Below, piece after piece: positions 18,942-28,716 of a stretch of DNA of 64,000 bases. Positions within the stretch are counted from its first letter, which is position 1; each line of letters starts with the position of its first letter. Source of the DNA: Apibacter raozihei. GTDB lineage: Bacteria > Bacteroidota > Bacteroidia > Flavobacteriales > Weeksellaceae. Below the pieces are notes generated by a model that made no database searches, was not told where the DNA came from, and saw only the letters and a list, made by a program, of their open reading frames with translations. The DNA is taken from positions 2,771,716 to 2,835,715 of the forward strand of contig NZ_CP034930.1 of the NCBI RefSeq assembly GCF_004014855.1, written 5' to 3'. The position numbers and the translations under genes are program-made.

Positions 18942-20207
18942 TTGCTTACAAATAAATTTAATTTTTTAATTCTTTTGTGTCTATTATTAACACTATATTT
19001 TAATATATCAAGTGGATATACTAAAGAATCATGGGTTATTTCAGAATTTTTAATAAATTATGAAGGTGGATTTGTTAGAAGAGGTCTATTAGGACACATA
19101 CTTCTGATTATGAGTAAAAAATATTCTATCCAACCCTATTATACCGTTATTTTAATTTGCTTAATTATTTATGTATATGTGTGTTTATTTTTTTTATACT
19201 ACTTGAAAAAATTTCAAATACCATTTATATTATTATTATCCGCCTGTTTATTAGGAGGACCAATAATCTTTGATTTTGTAATAAGAAAGGATTGTTTATT
19301 AATAGTATTTTTTATATCAACCATTCAATTAATTTATAACACAAGAATAAATTTTACATTAAATTTACTTTTAATAAACGTTTTAGGAATTCTAGCTATC
19401 TTAATACATGAAAGCTATATTTTTTGGGCATTAATTCCAATAATCATTTCTTTAGCATTTAGAATAAATTTTAATCAAAATAGTAAGTTTTTGAATTCAA
19501 TGGTAAAATCATTGATATTACTACTTCCTAATTTTATTTCTATTTTAGCTTGTCTATATTTTAAAGGTAATGAAAAAATTAGGATGATCATATGGGACTC
19601 CTGGGGCTCAATAAATTTCCCTTATAATTCAAAAGAAATGACAGAGGGATGGGCTATAAATGCTTTAGGCTGGCCTTTTTCAACCGGAATAAAAATGTTC
19701 TTTTCTTCATTCTATCATTTTTCATTTGGGGTTTATGTACCTTTAGGTATTTTTTTATCTGTTTCCATATCATTAGCATTTATTTATAGAATCTTAAATC
19801 TTTCACCTCATAGAAGTTCAAAGTTTTCAAATGGAAGATTATTTTTAAGTCTATTTTTGCTTCAACTTCCTGGGATTTTATTTCTATGCATAATGGGATG
19901 CGATTATGGGAGATGGATATTTTTATGGTTTAGTTCATCATTAATCATGTATTTTTTAGCAGATATAAAGTTTTTAGAATTTTTGAGTTTAAAAACTATT
20001 AAATTTTCAAATCTCTGTCTAAAAACTGGCTCTAAGCTTTATCTAAATAAAATAAACTGCTATATTTTGTTTTTACTATCAGGAATATCTTTAGTACATT
20101 GGAATTTTCTTTCTTATTTATATTCTACACCTGTGGGATATTTTATTAATTTGGTATTATATTATTTTGATTATGTAACTTTTATTGGATATCATTCTAA
20201 AGTATAA
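18942..20207 (+). CDS. Multi-pass membrane protein of unknown function, TTG start
   Basis: 421 residues with roughly ten hydrophobic segments along the whole length. The start is a TTG; the next in-frame ATG would be about 56 codons in and would delete the conserved-looking YEGGFVRRGLLGHILL, and a TGA stop lies eight codons upstream, so TTG is the only reasonable choice. The architecture, with a loop after the first membrane segment carrying GGFVRRG and another with WDSWGSINFPYN before the C-terminal helices, resembles membrane proteins of surface-glycan assembly, but I do not recognise the family. It lies outside the leftward polysaccharide operon and on the opposite strand. Low GC, like that operon. 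Confidence 0.7.
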   Translation: MLTNKFNFLILLCLLLTLYFNISSGYTKESWVISEFLINYEGGFVRRGLLGHILLIMSKKYSIQPYYTVILICLIIYVYVCLFFLYYLKKFQIPFILLLSACLLGGPIIFDFVIRKDCLLIVFFISTIQLIYNTRINFTLNLLLINVLGILAILIHESYIFWALIPIIISLAFRINFNQNSKFLNSMVKSLILLLPNFISILACLYFKGNEKIRMIIWDSWGSINFPYNSKEMTEGWAINALGWPFSTGIKMFFSSFYHFSFGVYVPLGIFLSVSISLAFIYRILNLSPHRSSKFSNGRLFLSLFLLQLPGILFLCIMGCDYGRWIFLWFSSSLIMYFLADIKFLEFLSLKTIKFSNLCLKTGSKLYLNKINCYILFLLSGISLVHWNFLSYLYSTPVGYFINLVLYYFDYVTFIGYHSKV

Positions 20208-20385
20208 AATAAAACATTTAATTAGAACTAAGTTTCAGTATTCTTAAGTTTTAATATTTTGATAAATAAAGATTTATTGCAAAATAATTTATTCTATTTA
20301 ATTGTTTTTATATTAAATAAAATAAAATGATACTTTATAATATGTAACATCTTCTTTTAAAAACAGTAATTTTACAGATAAAAAG

Positions 20386-20416
20386 TTGTTTTTATTTAAT
20401 ATTTCATTTACATTTG
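20386..20416 (+). promoter_or_regulatory. Bacteroidota-type promoter for the OmpA-family gene
   Basis: GTTG with its TTG at 20386-20388, a 20-bp spacer, then TACATTTG at 20409-20416 match the Bacteroidota housekeeping promoter (TTTG, about 20 bp, TAnnTTTG). The ATG follows 24 bp later. With the strong terminator behind the gene this marks a single-gene transcription unit. Confidence 0.75.
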
Positions 20417-20440
20417 TCTACAATTTTTATTTAAATTTAT

Positions 20441-21628
20441 ATGAAAAAGACGATATTGGTTTTTTCTTTAGCACTGACATCTTTAGGAATGTATGCACAA
20501 GAAGGTGCAACTAATGCAGGCTATAAAACAAACGGTTTTTGGGACAATTGGTTCGCTAATGCAGGCGGAGGAGCTTCAATGTACTTTGGAGATACTCAAC
20601 AAGACGAAGCTAATCTTGCGGAAAGATTAACTTGGGGAGCTTCAGCTAGTTTAGGTAAATGGTTTTCACCACTAGTAGGTGCCAGATTTACTGTTCAAGG
20701 AGGTAGAAAACATACTTTTAATGAGAAAGGAGCTGCTAGTAATCCGGGACATAAAATGGCTACAGGTAATTATATTTCTGCTCATGCAGACGCTATGCTA
20801 AATTTTTCTAATTTAGTTGCAGGATATAAAGAAAATAGATTTTACAATCTAATTCCATATCTTGGTGTAGGTATGGCTGTTGATCATAAAAAAATTAACA
20901 AATATAAAAGTGCTGTTGTAGCAGCTGGACTTTTAAATACTTTTAGAGTTACTGATGGTTTTGCTATTACTTTAGACATTTCTGGTCAGGCAGTACAATC
21001 TAAATTTAACGATGCAAGGTTCGATACAAGAACTACTAAAGGAATTGAAAAAACTACTAAAGGTTATAACAGACAAGACTGGGATGGAATAGGTTCAGTT
21101 ATGCTAGGATTCAATTTCGGATTAGGAGGAAAACAAAAATTTGAAAAAGCTGAAACAGTTACAACTGTTATTGATAATACTGATAATTCTTTGGTTGATG
21201 ATTTAACCAGACAATTAAATGATTTATCATCAGAAAACGAAAGACTTAAAAATCAGTTGAATAATCAAAAACCAGTTCAAGCTCCTGCTGCAACTGTAGC
21301 TTTAAATGTACCAAACCCAGTACAGTTTGAAATTAACAGTAGCACTATTGAAGCTAAACAAGAGGCTGTTATTTACAATGTAGCTGAGTTCTTAAAAAAC
21401 AATTCAAATACATCTGTTCAAATTGTAGGTCTTGCTGATAAAAAAACAGGTACTCCTGCTTACAATAAAGCTTTATCTAAGAAAAGAGCTGAAGCTGTAG
21501 AAAGCAAATTAGTTAAAGAATATGGTATTTCTAAAAATAGAATAAGTACTTCTTGGAAAGGTGACACAGAGCAACCTTACCCTAATAATGACTGGAATAG
21601 AGTTGTTGTTATCACTGTTACTGAATAA
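20441..21628 (+). CDS. OmpA-family outer membrane protein
   Basis: 395 residues. A signal peptide (MKKTILVFSLALTSLGMYAQ) is followed by an N-terminal beta-barrel region with aromatic/Gly strands (WFANAGGGASMYFGDTQQ, GASASLGKWFSPLVGARFTVQGG, LGFNFGLGGKQKF). A short coiled-coil linker lies near residues 245-278 (LVDDLTRQLNDLSSENERLK). The C-terminal ~108 residues form an OmpA-like peptidoglycan-binding domain (PVQFEINSSTIE, YNKALSKKRAEAVESKLVKEYGI, NDWNRVVVITVTE). It anchors the outer membrane to the cell wall. The promoter, A/T-ending codons and near-perfect terminator fit a highly expressed structural protein. Independent of the adjacent polysaccharide operon. Confidence 0.93.
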   Translation: MKKTILVFSLALTSLGMYAQEGATNAGYKTNGFWDNWFANAGGGASMYFGDTQQDEANLAERLTWGASASLGKWFSPLVGARFTVQGGRKHTFNEKGAASNPGHKMATGNYISAHADAMLNFSNLVAGYKENRFYNLIPYLGVGMAVDHKKINKYKSAVVAAGLLNTFRVTDGFAITLDISGQAVQSKFNDARFDTRTTKGIEKTTKGYNRQDWDGIGSVMLGFNFGLGGKQKFEKAETVTTVIDNTDNSLVDDLTRQLNDLSSENERLKNQLNNQKPVQAPAATVALNVPNPVQFEINSSTIEAKQEAVIYNVAEFLKNNSNTSVQIVGLADKKTGTPAYNKALSKKRAEAVESKLVKEYGISKNRISTSWKGDTEQPYPNNDWNRVVVITVTE

Positions 21629-21650
21629 ATTTAGTCACATCACATACAAT

Positions 21651-21685
21651 AAAAAAAGCTATCAAATAATTGATAGCTTTTTTTT
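21651..21685. terminator. Strong Rho-independent terminator after the OmpA-family gene
   Basis: A 15-bp perfect stem pairs 21651-21665 (A run plus GCTATCAA) with 21670-21684 (TTGATAGC plus T run) around a 4-nt loop. It begins 22 bp after the stop. The A/T runs on both sides allow it to stop transcripts from either strand. Confidence 0.92.
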
Positions 21686-21913
21686 ATTGTACTAATTTAG
21701 TTTAATAATAATTTTATAGTACATCTGCTAATTAAAATTTATAGTAATCTGAATATTTAATAATAACATTCATCTTAATAAGTAACTAAATATTTTATTT
21801 AATAGTAATATAAAACTGTATTCGGAATTTTAATATGAATTTTGGAGCAGACAGAATCTTTTACAGGGCATATTTGATATATATTTTAATTATTTCATGA
21901 TAATATAAAAGAC

Positions 21914-23332
21914 TCAAATTGCTTTATCATCTCCTCCGATAGCTTTAAAAACTGTCCTTATAATTATAAACATATCTAACAAAAAAGACCAGTTTTTAAC
22001 ATAAAAAATATCCGCTATAATTCTTTTTTGCATATCTTCTTTAGAATTTATCTCACCTCTGAATCCTTTAACCTGAGCAAGCCCTGTTATTCCAGGTTTT
22101 ACATAATGTCTTAAACTATACTTTAACATAATTTCACTATAGTATTCATCTTGAACTACCATATGAGGTCTTGGTCCAACAATTGACATATTACCTTTAA
22201 GAACATTAAAAAACTGAGGGAGTTCGTCTAGACTAGTACGTCTGAGTATTAAACCGAATTTCGTGATTCTTGTATCTCCTTTAACTGTTGCTTTAACATC
22301 ATTATCTTTACTGAATTTCATTGTCCTAAATTTATAACAATAAAAAGGTTTTCCCTTTAAACCTATTCTTTTTTGCAAATAAAAAATAGGTTTTCCTGAG
22401 TCCAACAATATACCTAAAGCTATGATTGGAAACATCCAGCTAAGAAAAAACACAATAACTAGTAATGAAAATATTATATCAAAAATTCTTTTCAAAAATT
22501 GGTTCCCAAAATTATCCAACGGAAACTCTTTAAATACTAATACTGGAAATGTATCATAATATTCCATTTTTAAACTGCTAAAAGAATCATAAATAGTACT
22601 AGGAACAAATCTAATTTCGATATGTAACTTTTGAGCTAAATATATTATTTCTTCCTGTACTTCACAGGATAGTTTTCCATCTAAAGAAAAAAACACTATT
22701 TGTATATTATTTTTGAGCAAATAATATTTTAATTGATTAATGTTGAATTCAAAAAGCTTATCTTTATTTTGACTTTCAATTTCTTTTAAAAAAATACCAA
22801 AATTAACAAAACCATAGTCTTTTCTCTTTTCTAACATTCTTACAAAAGAACTTGTATTGCTATTTTCATCAACAAACACTACACGTCTGAAATTCCCTCC
22901 CCAAATCCTGTACTGTCGTAAAAATTCAAAGAAAACCAAACGTAAAAATGACGTTAAAACAAACATAATAAATAAAAAATATAAAGATAATCTATTAGAA
23001 AATAATTGAACATCTTTTAATCCTGAAACAGTAAACAATACAATTGAAAATAAGAAAATATGAAAAATATTTCTTTTTAAAATATCTAAAAAAGTTATAG
23101 GCCTGAATTCTTTGTATGCTCTATAGTCAATTGAAATCAAAAACCAGCTAAAAATGAAAAGTATGATCGCTTTATAGTGTAAGAGGATAAAATGTGTAAT
23201 GTTAAATTCAGTTCTACCATGTTCTTTATAATCAATTTTCACACATAAGTAAAAAAGAATAAAAATAATAATACTATCTATAATATTTATTATAAATGAT
23301 ATGTACTTAGAATATCTTGTTCCTTTATTCAT
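21914..23332 (-). CDS. Initiating sugar-phosphate transferase (WcaJ/WbaP-type polyprenyl glycosylphosphotransferase)
   Basis: 472 residues. It transfers the first sugar 1-phosphate to undecaprenyl phosphate and so starts each repeat unit. Four or five membrane segments lie in the first ~145 residues, followed by a Rossmann-like regulatory region. The C-terminal catalytic domain reads KRIFDIIFSLLVIVFF (re-entrant helix), then GKPIFYLQKRIGLKGKPF, YKFRTMKFSKDND, TSLDELPQFFNVLKGNMSIVGPRPHM, the standard bacterial sugar transferase motifs. It is the last gene of the leftward locus, separated by 293 bp from the one before; I see no promoter or terminator in that gap. Donor sugar unknown. Confidence 0.93.
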   Translation of the reverse strand: MNKGTRYSKYISFIINIIDSIIIFILFYLCVKIDYKEHGRTEFNITHFILLHYKAIILFIFSWFLISIDYRAYKEFRPITFLDILKRNIFHIFLFSIVLFTVSGLKDVQLFSNRLSLYFLFIMFVLTSFLRLVFFEFLRQYRIWGGNFRRVVFVDENSNTSSFVRMLEKRKDYGFVNFGIFLKEIESQNKDKLFEFNINQLKYYLLKNNIQIVFFSLDGKLSCEVQEEIIYLAQKLHIEIRFVPSTIYDSFSSLKMEYYDTFPVLVFKEFPLDNFGNQFLKRIFDIIFSLLVIVFFLSWMFPIIALGILLDSGKPIFYLQKRIGLKGKPFYCYKFRTMKFSKDNDVKATVKGDTRITKFGLILRRTSLDELPQFFNVLKGNMSIVGPRPHMVVQDEYYSEIMLKYSLRHYVKPGITGLAQVKGFRGEINSKEDMQKRIIADIFYVKNWSFLLDMFIIIRTVFKAIGGDDKAI

Positions 23333-23625
23333 AGTATAGTTAAGCTATTTAAAATAATATTTATTAATAATATTTTTAATTAATGCATATTATATCTGAA
23401 ACATAGACGAGCAAAGCATTTAGGGAGTTAAATAAGATTAAATATTTAATGGTTTTAGGAAAACAAGTTTTATAATTTTGTTCTTGAGCAGGTATCATAT
23501 TAATATTTATATTAAACTAAATTGTATAATTTTAAATTAAAAGTTTTATAATTCAATAGCAAATTCTAATTCTATTTAAGTCTTCAAATTATTTATTAAT
23601 AGATAAATTATAAAATATTAATAAT

Positions 23626-24969
23626 TTAAATGATTTTTTTATAAAAATATGATAGTATTATAAAAAATTTATCATTAAAAAATAAAGGTAAAGATATGAA
23701 AGATATAAATACATATTGATTTATATTAGAAATATAATTTAATTGTAACATTAAAAAAACTACAATAGATATTAGACAAATCAGCGGTAAATATAATAAA
23801 TTATTATGAATATATAATTCAAACCAAAACTTTTTAAATATAACTCCTAAAAAAATAAATAATATAATACCAAACCATCCAAAATCTAAATACCAATAAA
23901 AGAAAAATGTTGACCAGACACCTAATCTTGCATTTGCCTTATTGACTTCGGTATTAATATCTTTATAATTTTCAGAAATTCTAAATAATTTATAATATAT
24001 TTTGTAAAAAACTGGAAAAGTAGCCTTCCCATACATGTATTGTATATTATTGTTATCTACATTGTTTTTTACTTGAGAAAATTCGAATACAGCATGAATA
24101 GTATATTGTGAAGAATTTACATATCCTACTAAGAACGGATACCATAAAGTCCCTTTTGATTTTATAATTAAATTTTGAAATTTTTTTGTAACAGGAACTT
24201 TTTCTGAAAAAGCTGATGCTTTTCCATTTAATGCGTCAATAGGCTCCTTGTTCATATTTTCAATACGATTAATAAAAAAAAAGCCAACTACATAAAAAAA
24301 AGAAGAAGTTATGATTATTCCCCCTATTAACAATTTATATAAATTTAACTTATAATTTGAATATGAACTAAAAAATACAATAATTAAATAGATAAATGGA
24401 ACTATAATACCAAATCTGGAACCGAAAAATAAATTGCTAACAGGTAATAAAATAAATAATAGAAATGAAAAAATTTTAATTTTAAATGAGTGAAAATTTT
24501 TACATAGTAAATCTATGGTAATAGGAATATAGGAATAATACATTAAAAGATTTGCCAATGTAGAAAAAATTGACCCATCAGAAGATCTTCTTAAGTAAAT
24601 ATTTTGCAAAATATTATTTTGAAAAGAAATATTCTTATAAAAAAATAAATCTATATAGTAAAAAATAAATCCAGTAATTCCCAAACAAAACGAAATCCAA
24701 TATATTTTTTTTAGATTGTTAATTGAAATGAAGCATTTTAAATATTTATTATAGTTCTTTACATCATTTTTAGGTATTGAAATGATTTGTGTTCCTAAAA
24801 ATAGAGCTAAATAAGAAACTATTATGTAAATTAAAGAAATACTATCTATACTAGCTTTAATATCAACAGGAGCAATTACAAACATTAATATCCAAAACAA
24901 AAAGCTATAAACTATTATGAGTTCAGGCCTTAAAAAGCTTATAAATTGTTTATTTAATTTGATCTCCAT
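23626..24969 (-). CDS. Oligosaccharide repeat-unit polymerase-like membrane protein (Wzy candidate 1)
   Basis: 447 residues with about ten to twelve hydrophobic segments and a larger loop in the middle (about residues 235-325), the layout of Wzy-type O-antigen polymerases. The loop contains GKATFPVFYKIYYK, and the C-terminal part contains LGVWSTFFFYWYLDFGWFGI, similar to an oligosaccharide repeat-unit polymerase motif. Wzy joins undecaprenyl-linked repeats in the periplasm. Sequence conservation in this family is low, so the call rests on topology and context. A second candidate is at 27313-28716. Confidence 0.72.
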   Translation of the reverse strand: MEIKLNKQFISFLRPELIIVYSFLFWILMFVIAPVDIKASIDSISLIYIIVSYLALFLGTQIISIPKNDVKNYNKYLKCFISINNLKKIYWISFCLGITGFIFYYIDLFFYKNISFQNNILQNIYLRRSSDGSIFSTLANLLMYYSYIPITIDLLCKNFHSFKIKIFSFLLFILLPVSNLFFGSRFGIIVPFIYLIIVFFSSYSNYKLNLYKLLIGGIIITSSFFYVVGFFFINRIENMNKEPIDALNGKASAFSEKVPVTKKFQNLIIKSKGTLWYPFLVGYVNSSQYTIHAVFEFSQVKNNVDNNNIQYMYGKATFPVFYKIYYKLFRISENYKDINTEVNKANARLGVWSTFFFYWYLDFGWFGIILFIFLGVIFKKFWFELYIHNNLLYLPLICLISIVVFLMLQLNYISNINQYVFISFISLPLFFNDKFFIILSYFYKKII

Positions 24970-25057
24970 AAAACATAAAATATCAATCTATACTTTATCT
25001 GGCAATAATTTTTTTAATTACTAATATTGGATATTAATTAGATTAGATTTAATTAAT

Positions 25058-26149
25058 TTATCTTAAAATTTGATTAAAATGGTTGATATATTTTTCAACT
25101 ATAATATCCCAATTATATTTATCGTTTATCTTTTGTACATTAGATTTTATTTTGTCTTCATAATTTATTTTATTAATTGTTAAAATAATACGACATACAT
25201 CTTCAGAATTTTCAAAATATACTGCATCTTGATCCAATATTGAATAATTAAATATATTTTTATGTGCACAAATTAAAGCTTTTGAAGACATTGCTTCTAA
25301 TAATGATGGATTTGTTCCTCCAACTGTATGACCATGAAAATATAAATTGGAAAAATATCTTAAATTATTTAAAATATTTATATCATATATTCCTCCCAAA
25401 AATTTTATATTGGAATACTCTTGAAATTTATTTTTTAAATATTCTCCATATTTGGTTTCATGTTTACCAATTATTAAAAACGGATGATTATTTTTTGCTT
25501 TAGCTACACCTTCTAAAATTGTATCTACACTATTTTCAGGTTCTAAACGAGCAATTAGCATATTGTAATTAAATTTGAAAATATTAAATTGACTTATGCA
25601 AGAATCATCTGGACTATCAAATAAATCTGCTCCATAAGGTATATAGATTGAGTTTTGATTATATTTTTCTTTTAAATAATCTTGTATACCAATCGAATCT
25701 GATATTAAAAAATCGCTATATTTAACACCTAATTTTTCAGCAAACTGGAGAAATTTCTGAACTTTTTTTGAATACTTTGTTCGTTTCCATTCAAGGCCAT
25801 CCATGTTGGTAGTTACAACACTTTTACTTCTAGGCAACATCCACCCCCAAATAGAACTGCTGGTATATCCCAACTGTAAAATTATATCAAAATTCTTTTT
25901 GCGCGTATCTTTAATACAATTAAAATCATATATAAATTGCCCAGCGGTGCCCATTTTATCTTCTGGATCGTAACAATGCACAATACTTACTCCTTGCCAT
26001 TCTTTTTCTTGATAGGGATGGCTATGTGAATTGTAAACTGTAACCTGGTTACCTGCTTTTACCAATCCTAATGATAAATATTCTGCAAACTGTTCAAATC
26101 CGCCATAGTGATTAGGTATTCCTCTCGTTCCTATTATTGCTATATTCAT
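25058..26149 (-). CDS. DUF1972-type glycosyltransferase (rhamnosyltransferase-like, GT4)
   Basis: 363 residues. MNIAIIGTRGIPNHYGGFEQ is the hallmark of the DUF1972 N-terminal domain, and VYNSHSHPYQEKEWQGVSIVHC with GTAGQFIYDFNCI also fits. The C-terminal GT-B domain carries ARLEPENSVDTILEGV and HGHTVGGTNPSLLEAMSSKA. Characterised members such as pneumococcal Cps2T add rhamnose to the first lipid-linked sugar, but no rhamnose nucleotide genes are present in this window, so the donor here is open. Cytoplasmic face of the membrane. Confidence 0.88.
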   Translation of the reverse strand: MNIAIIGTRGIPNHYGGFEQFAEYLSLGLVKAGNQVTVYNSHSHPYQEKEWQGVSIVHCYDPEDKMGTAGQFIYDFNCIKDTRKKNFDIILQLGYTSSSIWGWMLPRSKSVVTTNMDGLEWKRTKYSKKVQKFLQFAEKLGVKYSDFLISDSIGIQDYLKEKYNQNSIYIPYGADLFDSPDDSCISQFNIFKFNYNMLIARLEPENSVDTILEGVAKAKNNHPFLIIGKHETKYGEYLKNKFQEYSNIKFLGGIYDINILNNLRYFSNLYFHGHTVGGTNPSLLEAMSSKALICAHKNIFNYSILDQDAVYFENSEDVCRIILTINKINYEDKIKSNVQKINDKYNWDIIVEKYINHFNQILR

Positions 26150-26195
26150 TAAATTATTTTAAGTCAAAAACTGTAATTAATAAAAAATATATCTT

Positions 26196-27293
26196 TTATA
26201 AGCAAGTAGTTAAATAATTATATAAATTATTGGATATTTTATCCCAGTTATAATTTTCTACTATTTTATCATGTATAAACTTATATGGATAATTTTTATC
26301 ATCTAAAACCTCTTTTAATTTTTCTTTAAATTCTTCAAAATTGTTAGGATTAAATGTGTATTTAAAAAAATTAAAATCTGACATCGCTGTTTGATTAGAA
26401 GATAAAACTTTACAATTATTAACTCCTGCCTCTAAAGGTGGAATACCAAAACCTTCTGCAAAAGAAGGGTATACAAAACATGATGATTCCTGATAAAAAT
26501 AATTCATTTCTTGTTCACTTAAATCATCAAAGAAAAATATTCGATTAGCAATGGTTGGAGGAATTTTTTTAACTAACATTTCGTATGTTTGTTTTTCAAC
26601 CTTATCTTTTTTTCTTCCAATAAATACTAAATCATATTCTTTATAAAGATTTAAGTTTAAATAGACCTCTAAAAGTCCTATTTGATTTTTCCTAGGTTCA
26701 AATCTGCTAACATAATGTATATAATTTCTAAGATTGTATTTATCTTTCATACTTATATTAGATTTTATTTCTTTAGATAACCTTACAGCATTAGGAGTAA
26801 TAAAAATTTTATTCGAATCAATTTTAAAATTTTTAGCTATTGCCTTTTTTGAATATTCTGAAACTGTAAGTATAATATCTGTCTTTTTTGCAGAATATCT
26901 AAATAATATTCCTTTGACTAATCTATAAGACCAAGGAAAATAATTTTTAAAATCTAAAAATAAAACATCATGAATAGTATTAATATATTTACATTTTTTT
27001 ATTGGAGGAACAATATACTGAAAATGTGCATAATCAAATTTATTATCCCTAATTATTTTAGGCAACTCAAAAAGTAAACGTTTTATCTTGGATTTCGATT
27101 GTAACTGTATATATTTAAAATTTTTATGTGGGAAAAAATTTTGTAACCTATTCACATCATGCGAACATAATGTTATTTCAATATCATCAAATCCAACTAA
27201 AGAATTATAAAGTCCCATCAAATAGCTTGTTGTACCTTGAAAAGAATTGTCAAATACATGAGCATCAACGAGTATTTTATTTGTTTTTTTCAT
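26196..27293 (-). CDS. Family 4 glycosyltransferase
   Basis: 365 residues with GT-B architecture. The acceptor domain begins KILVDAHVFDNSFQGTTSYL; the donor domain includes YVSRFEPRKNQIGLLEVYLN and the nucleotide-sugar motif SFAEGFGIPPLEAGVNNCKV (E-x7-E type). It resembles mannosyltransferase-like members of GT4, but substrate cannot be fixed. It sits between the DUF1972 transferase (46 bp) and the second polymerase-like gene (19 bp), so it is part of the same leftward operon and should add one sugar of the repeat unit. Confidence 0.88.
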   Translation of the reverse strand: MKKTNKILVDAHVFDNSFQGTTSYLMGLYNSLVGFDDIEITLCSHDVNRLQNFFPHKNFKYIQLQSKSKIKRLLFELPKIIRDNKFDYAHFQYIVPPIKKCKYINTIHDVLFLDFKNYFPWSYRLVKGILFRYSAKKTDIILTVSEYSKKAIAKNFKIDSNKIFITPNAVRLSKEIKSNISMKDKYNLRNYIHYVSRFEPRKNQIGLLEVYLNLNLYKEYDLVFIGRKKDKVEKQTYEMLVKKIPPTIANRIFFFDDLSEQEMNYFYQESSCFVYPSFAEGFGIPPLEAGVNNCKVLSSNQTAMSDFNFFKYTFNPNNFEEFKEKLKEVLDDKNYPYKFIHDKIVENYNWDKISNNLYNYLTTCL

Positions 27294-27312
27294 ATTAAAA
27301 GTTTATATAGGT

Positions 27313-28716
27313 TTAATAATTAGATTTATACCTTAATTTATTATTATTACTCAATTTAACATAAGAAAATAAGAATAATACAACGAAATATGGCATAAAT
27401 ATATCAGGAATATCAGTTCCTATAAGATGAATAATAACCCCTACAAACATTCCATACGAAAATATATTATTTTTTATTATTATAATTTCCGAAAACGCTA
27501 AAAGAAATAGAATCATTCCTAAAATTCCCATTTCTCCTAAGAGAGAAAAAATAAAAGCATCTGTTACCACATTATAGGACACAATACCTGCTCCTGAATC
27601 TATTTCAACATTTAAATCTGCTTTTTTGGATGTTAAATTACCGACACCTTCTCCTAAAATTGGTTTTTTTTCGAAAGCTGAAAGCGCATAATCTGAAAAT
27701 ATTTGTCTTTGAGATAATACATTTTTTTTAGAATTATCATTTGAAAATATATCAAATGTAGATGTAAAATCTACCAAATTATTATTTAAACTAATTGAAA
27801 CATTTCCAAACCCAATAATTATAAATGTAATAATAGAGATAATTATAAGCCCTATTTTAAAATTTTTATTTACTCTGAAATATATGAATAAAATCAATAA
27901 GAATATAAATACTATGATCCCACCCCTTGAGACTGTTGATAATGATACAGCAAACAGTAAACAAACCTCCAATAAATTTATATTCTTCTTCTTTTGTATA
28001 AGTATGTAAAAATAAATATATACAAAAATGCCTAAAATTCTTCCATCAAAAAAAATACCTTGATTTCTAATTAAATTAAAATAATCTATAAAAGGTATAT
28101 CGTTAGCCTCGCCGAATATAGTTCCTTCTTTATATAAAAAATTATTTGTTTCAATATAATTAGGCAATAAATAAGTTATAAGGGAAGTAATAAATATTAA
28201 TCTAAAATAGATTGTGATATGAAACAAATTAATATTTTTTATTTTATCGGAATAGAAAAGTATAGCAATAGCAAAGTATATAGGGGGAATTATCCTTTTA
28301 AATAATAAATCTGAAGATTTAGGAAGATTAAAAATAAAACTTAAAATTAAGAAAAAAAGAAAAATGAAAAAAAATTTGAATTTTGAACTTATTCTTTTTT
28401 TTATAAAAGCTAAATTTTTAACATTAATTAATATATACAATAAAAAAGGAAAATAAAAAGTACAAAATATAGTAAGCTTATAAAAAATGATATTATTAGG
28501 AACTATAAATCCATTAATAATTCTAGCCGAGAGAATAAGTATAATAATAATAAATAAATTATTATATTTAATTAAAATATAATAAGATAAAAAAAGAATT
28601 AAAACGCTAAATATTGGTATAATCGGTTGAAAAACATAAATTAAAATTTGTGAAATAGCAATTAATAAAGATAATGCATATATTAATTTAATTTCTTTAT
28701 TTTTTAAATATATCAT
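27313..28716 (-). CDS. O-antigen ligase/polymerase-like membrane protein (Wzy candidate 2)
   Basis: 467 residues with about twelve hydrophobic segments. The stretch ALSAFEKKPILGEGVGNL in a large periplasmic loop matches the Wzy_C (O-antigen ligase/polymerase) signature with its G-x-G region, and SLSTVSRGGIIVFIF upstream of it is also typical (SRGG). It may be the repeat-unit polymerase, leaving the other membrane protein for a ligase-like or side role, or the reverse. It overlaps the upstream KpsS-like gene by 4 bp, implying coupling. Confidence 0.8.
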   Translation of the reverse strand: MIYLKNKEIKLIYALSLLIAISQILIYVFQPIIPIFSVLILFLSYYILIKYNNLFIIIILILSARIINGFIVPNNIIFYKLTIFCTFYFPFLLYILINVKNLAFIKKRISSKFKFFFIFLFFLILSFIFNLPKSSDLLFKRIIPPIYFAIAILFYSDKIKNINLFHITIYFRLIFITSLITYLLPNYIETNNFLYKEGTIFGEANDIPFIDYFNLIRNQGIFFDGRILGIFVYIYFYILIQKKKNINLLEVCLLFAVSLSTVSRGGIIVFIFLLILFIYFRVNKNFKIGLIIISIITFIIIGFGNVSISLNNNLVDFTSTFDIFSNDNSKKNVLSQRQIFSDYALSAFEKKPILGEGVGNLTSKKADLNVEIDSGAGIVSYNVVTDAFIFSLLGEMGILGMILFLLAFSEIIIIKNNIFSYGMFVGVIIHLIGTDIPDIFMPYFVVLFLFSYVKLSNNNKLRYKSNY

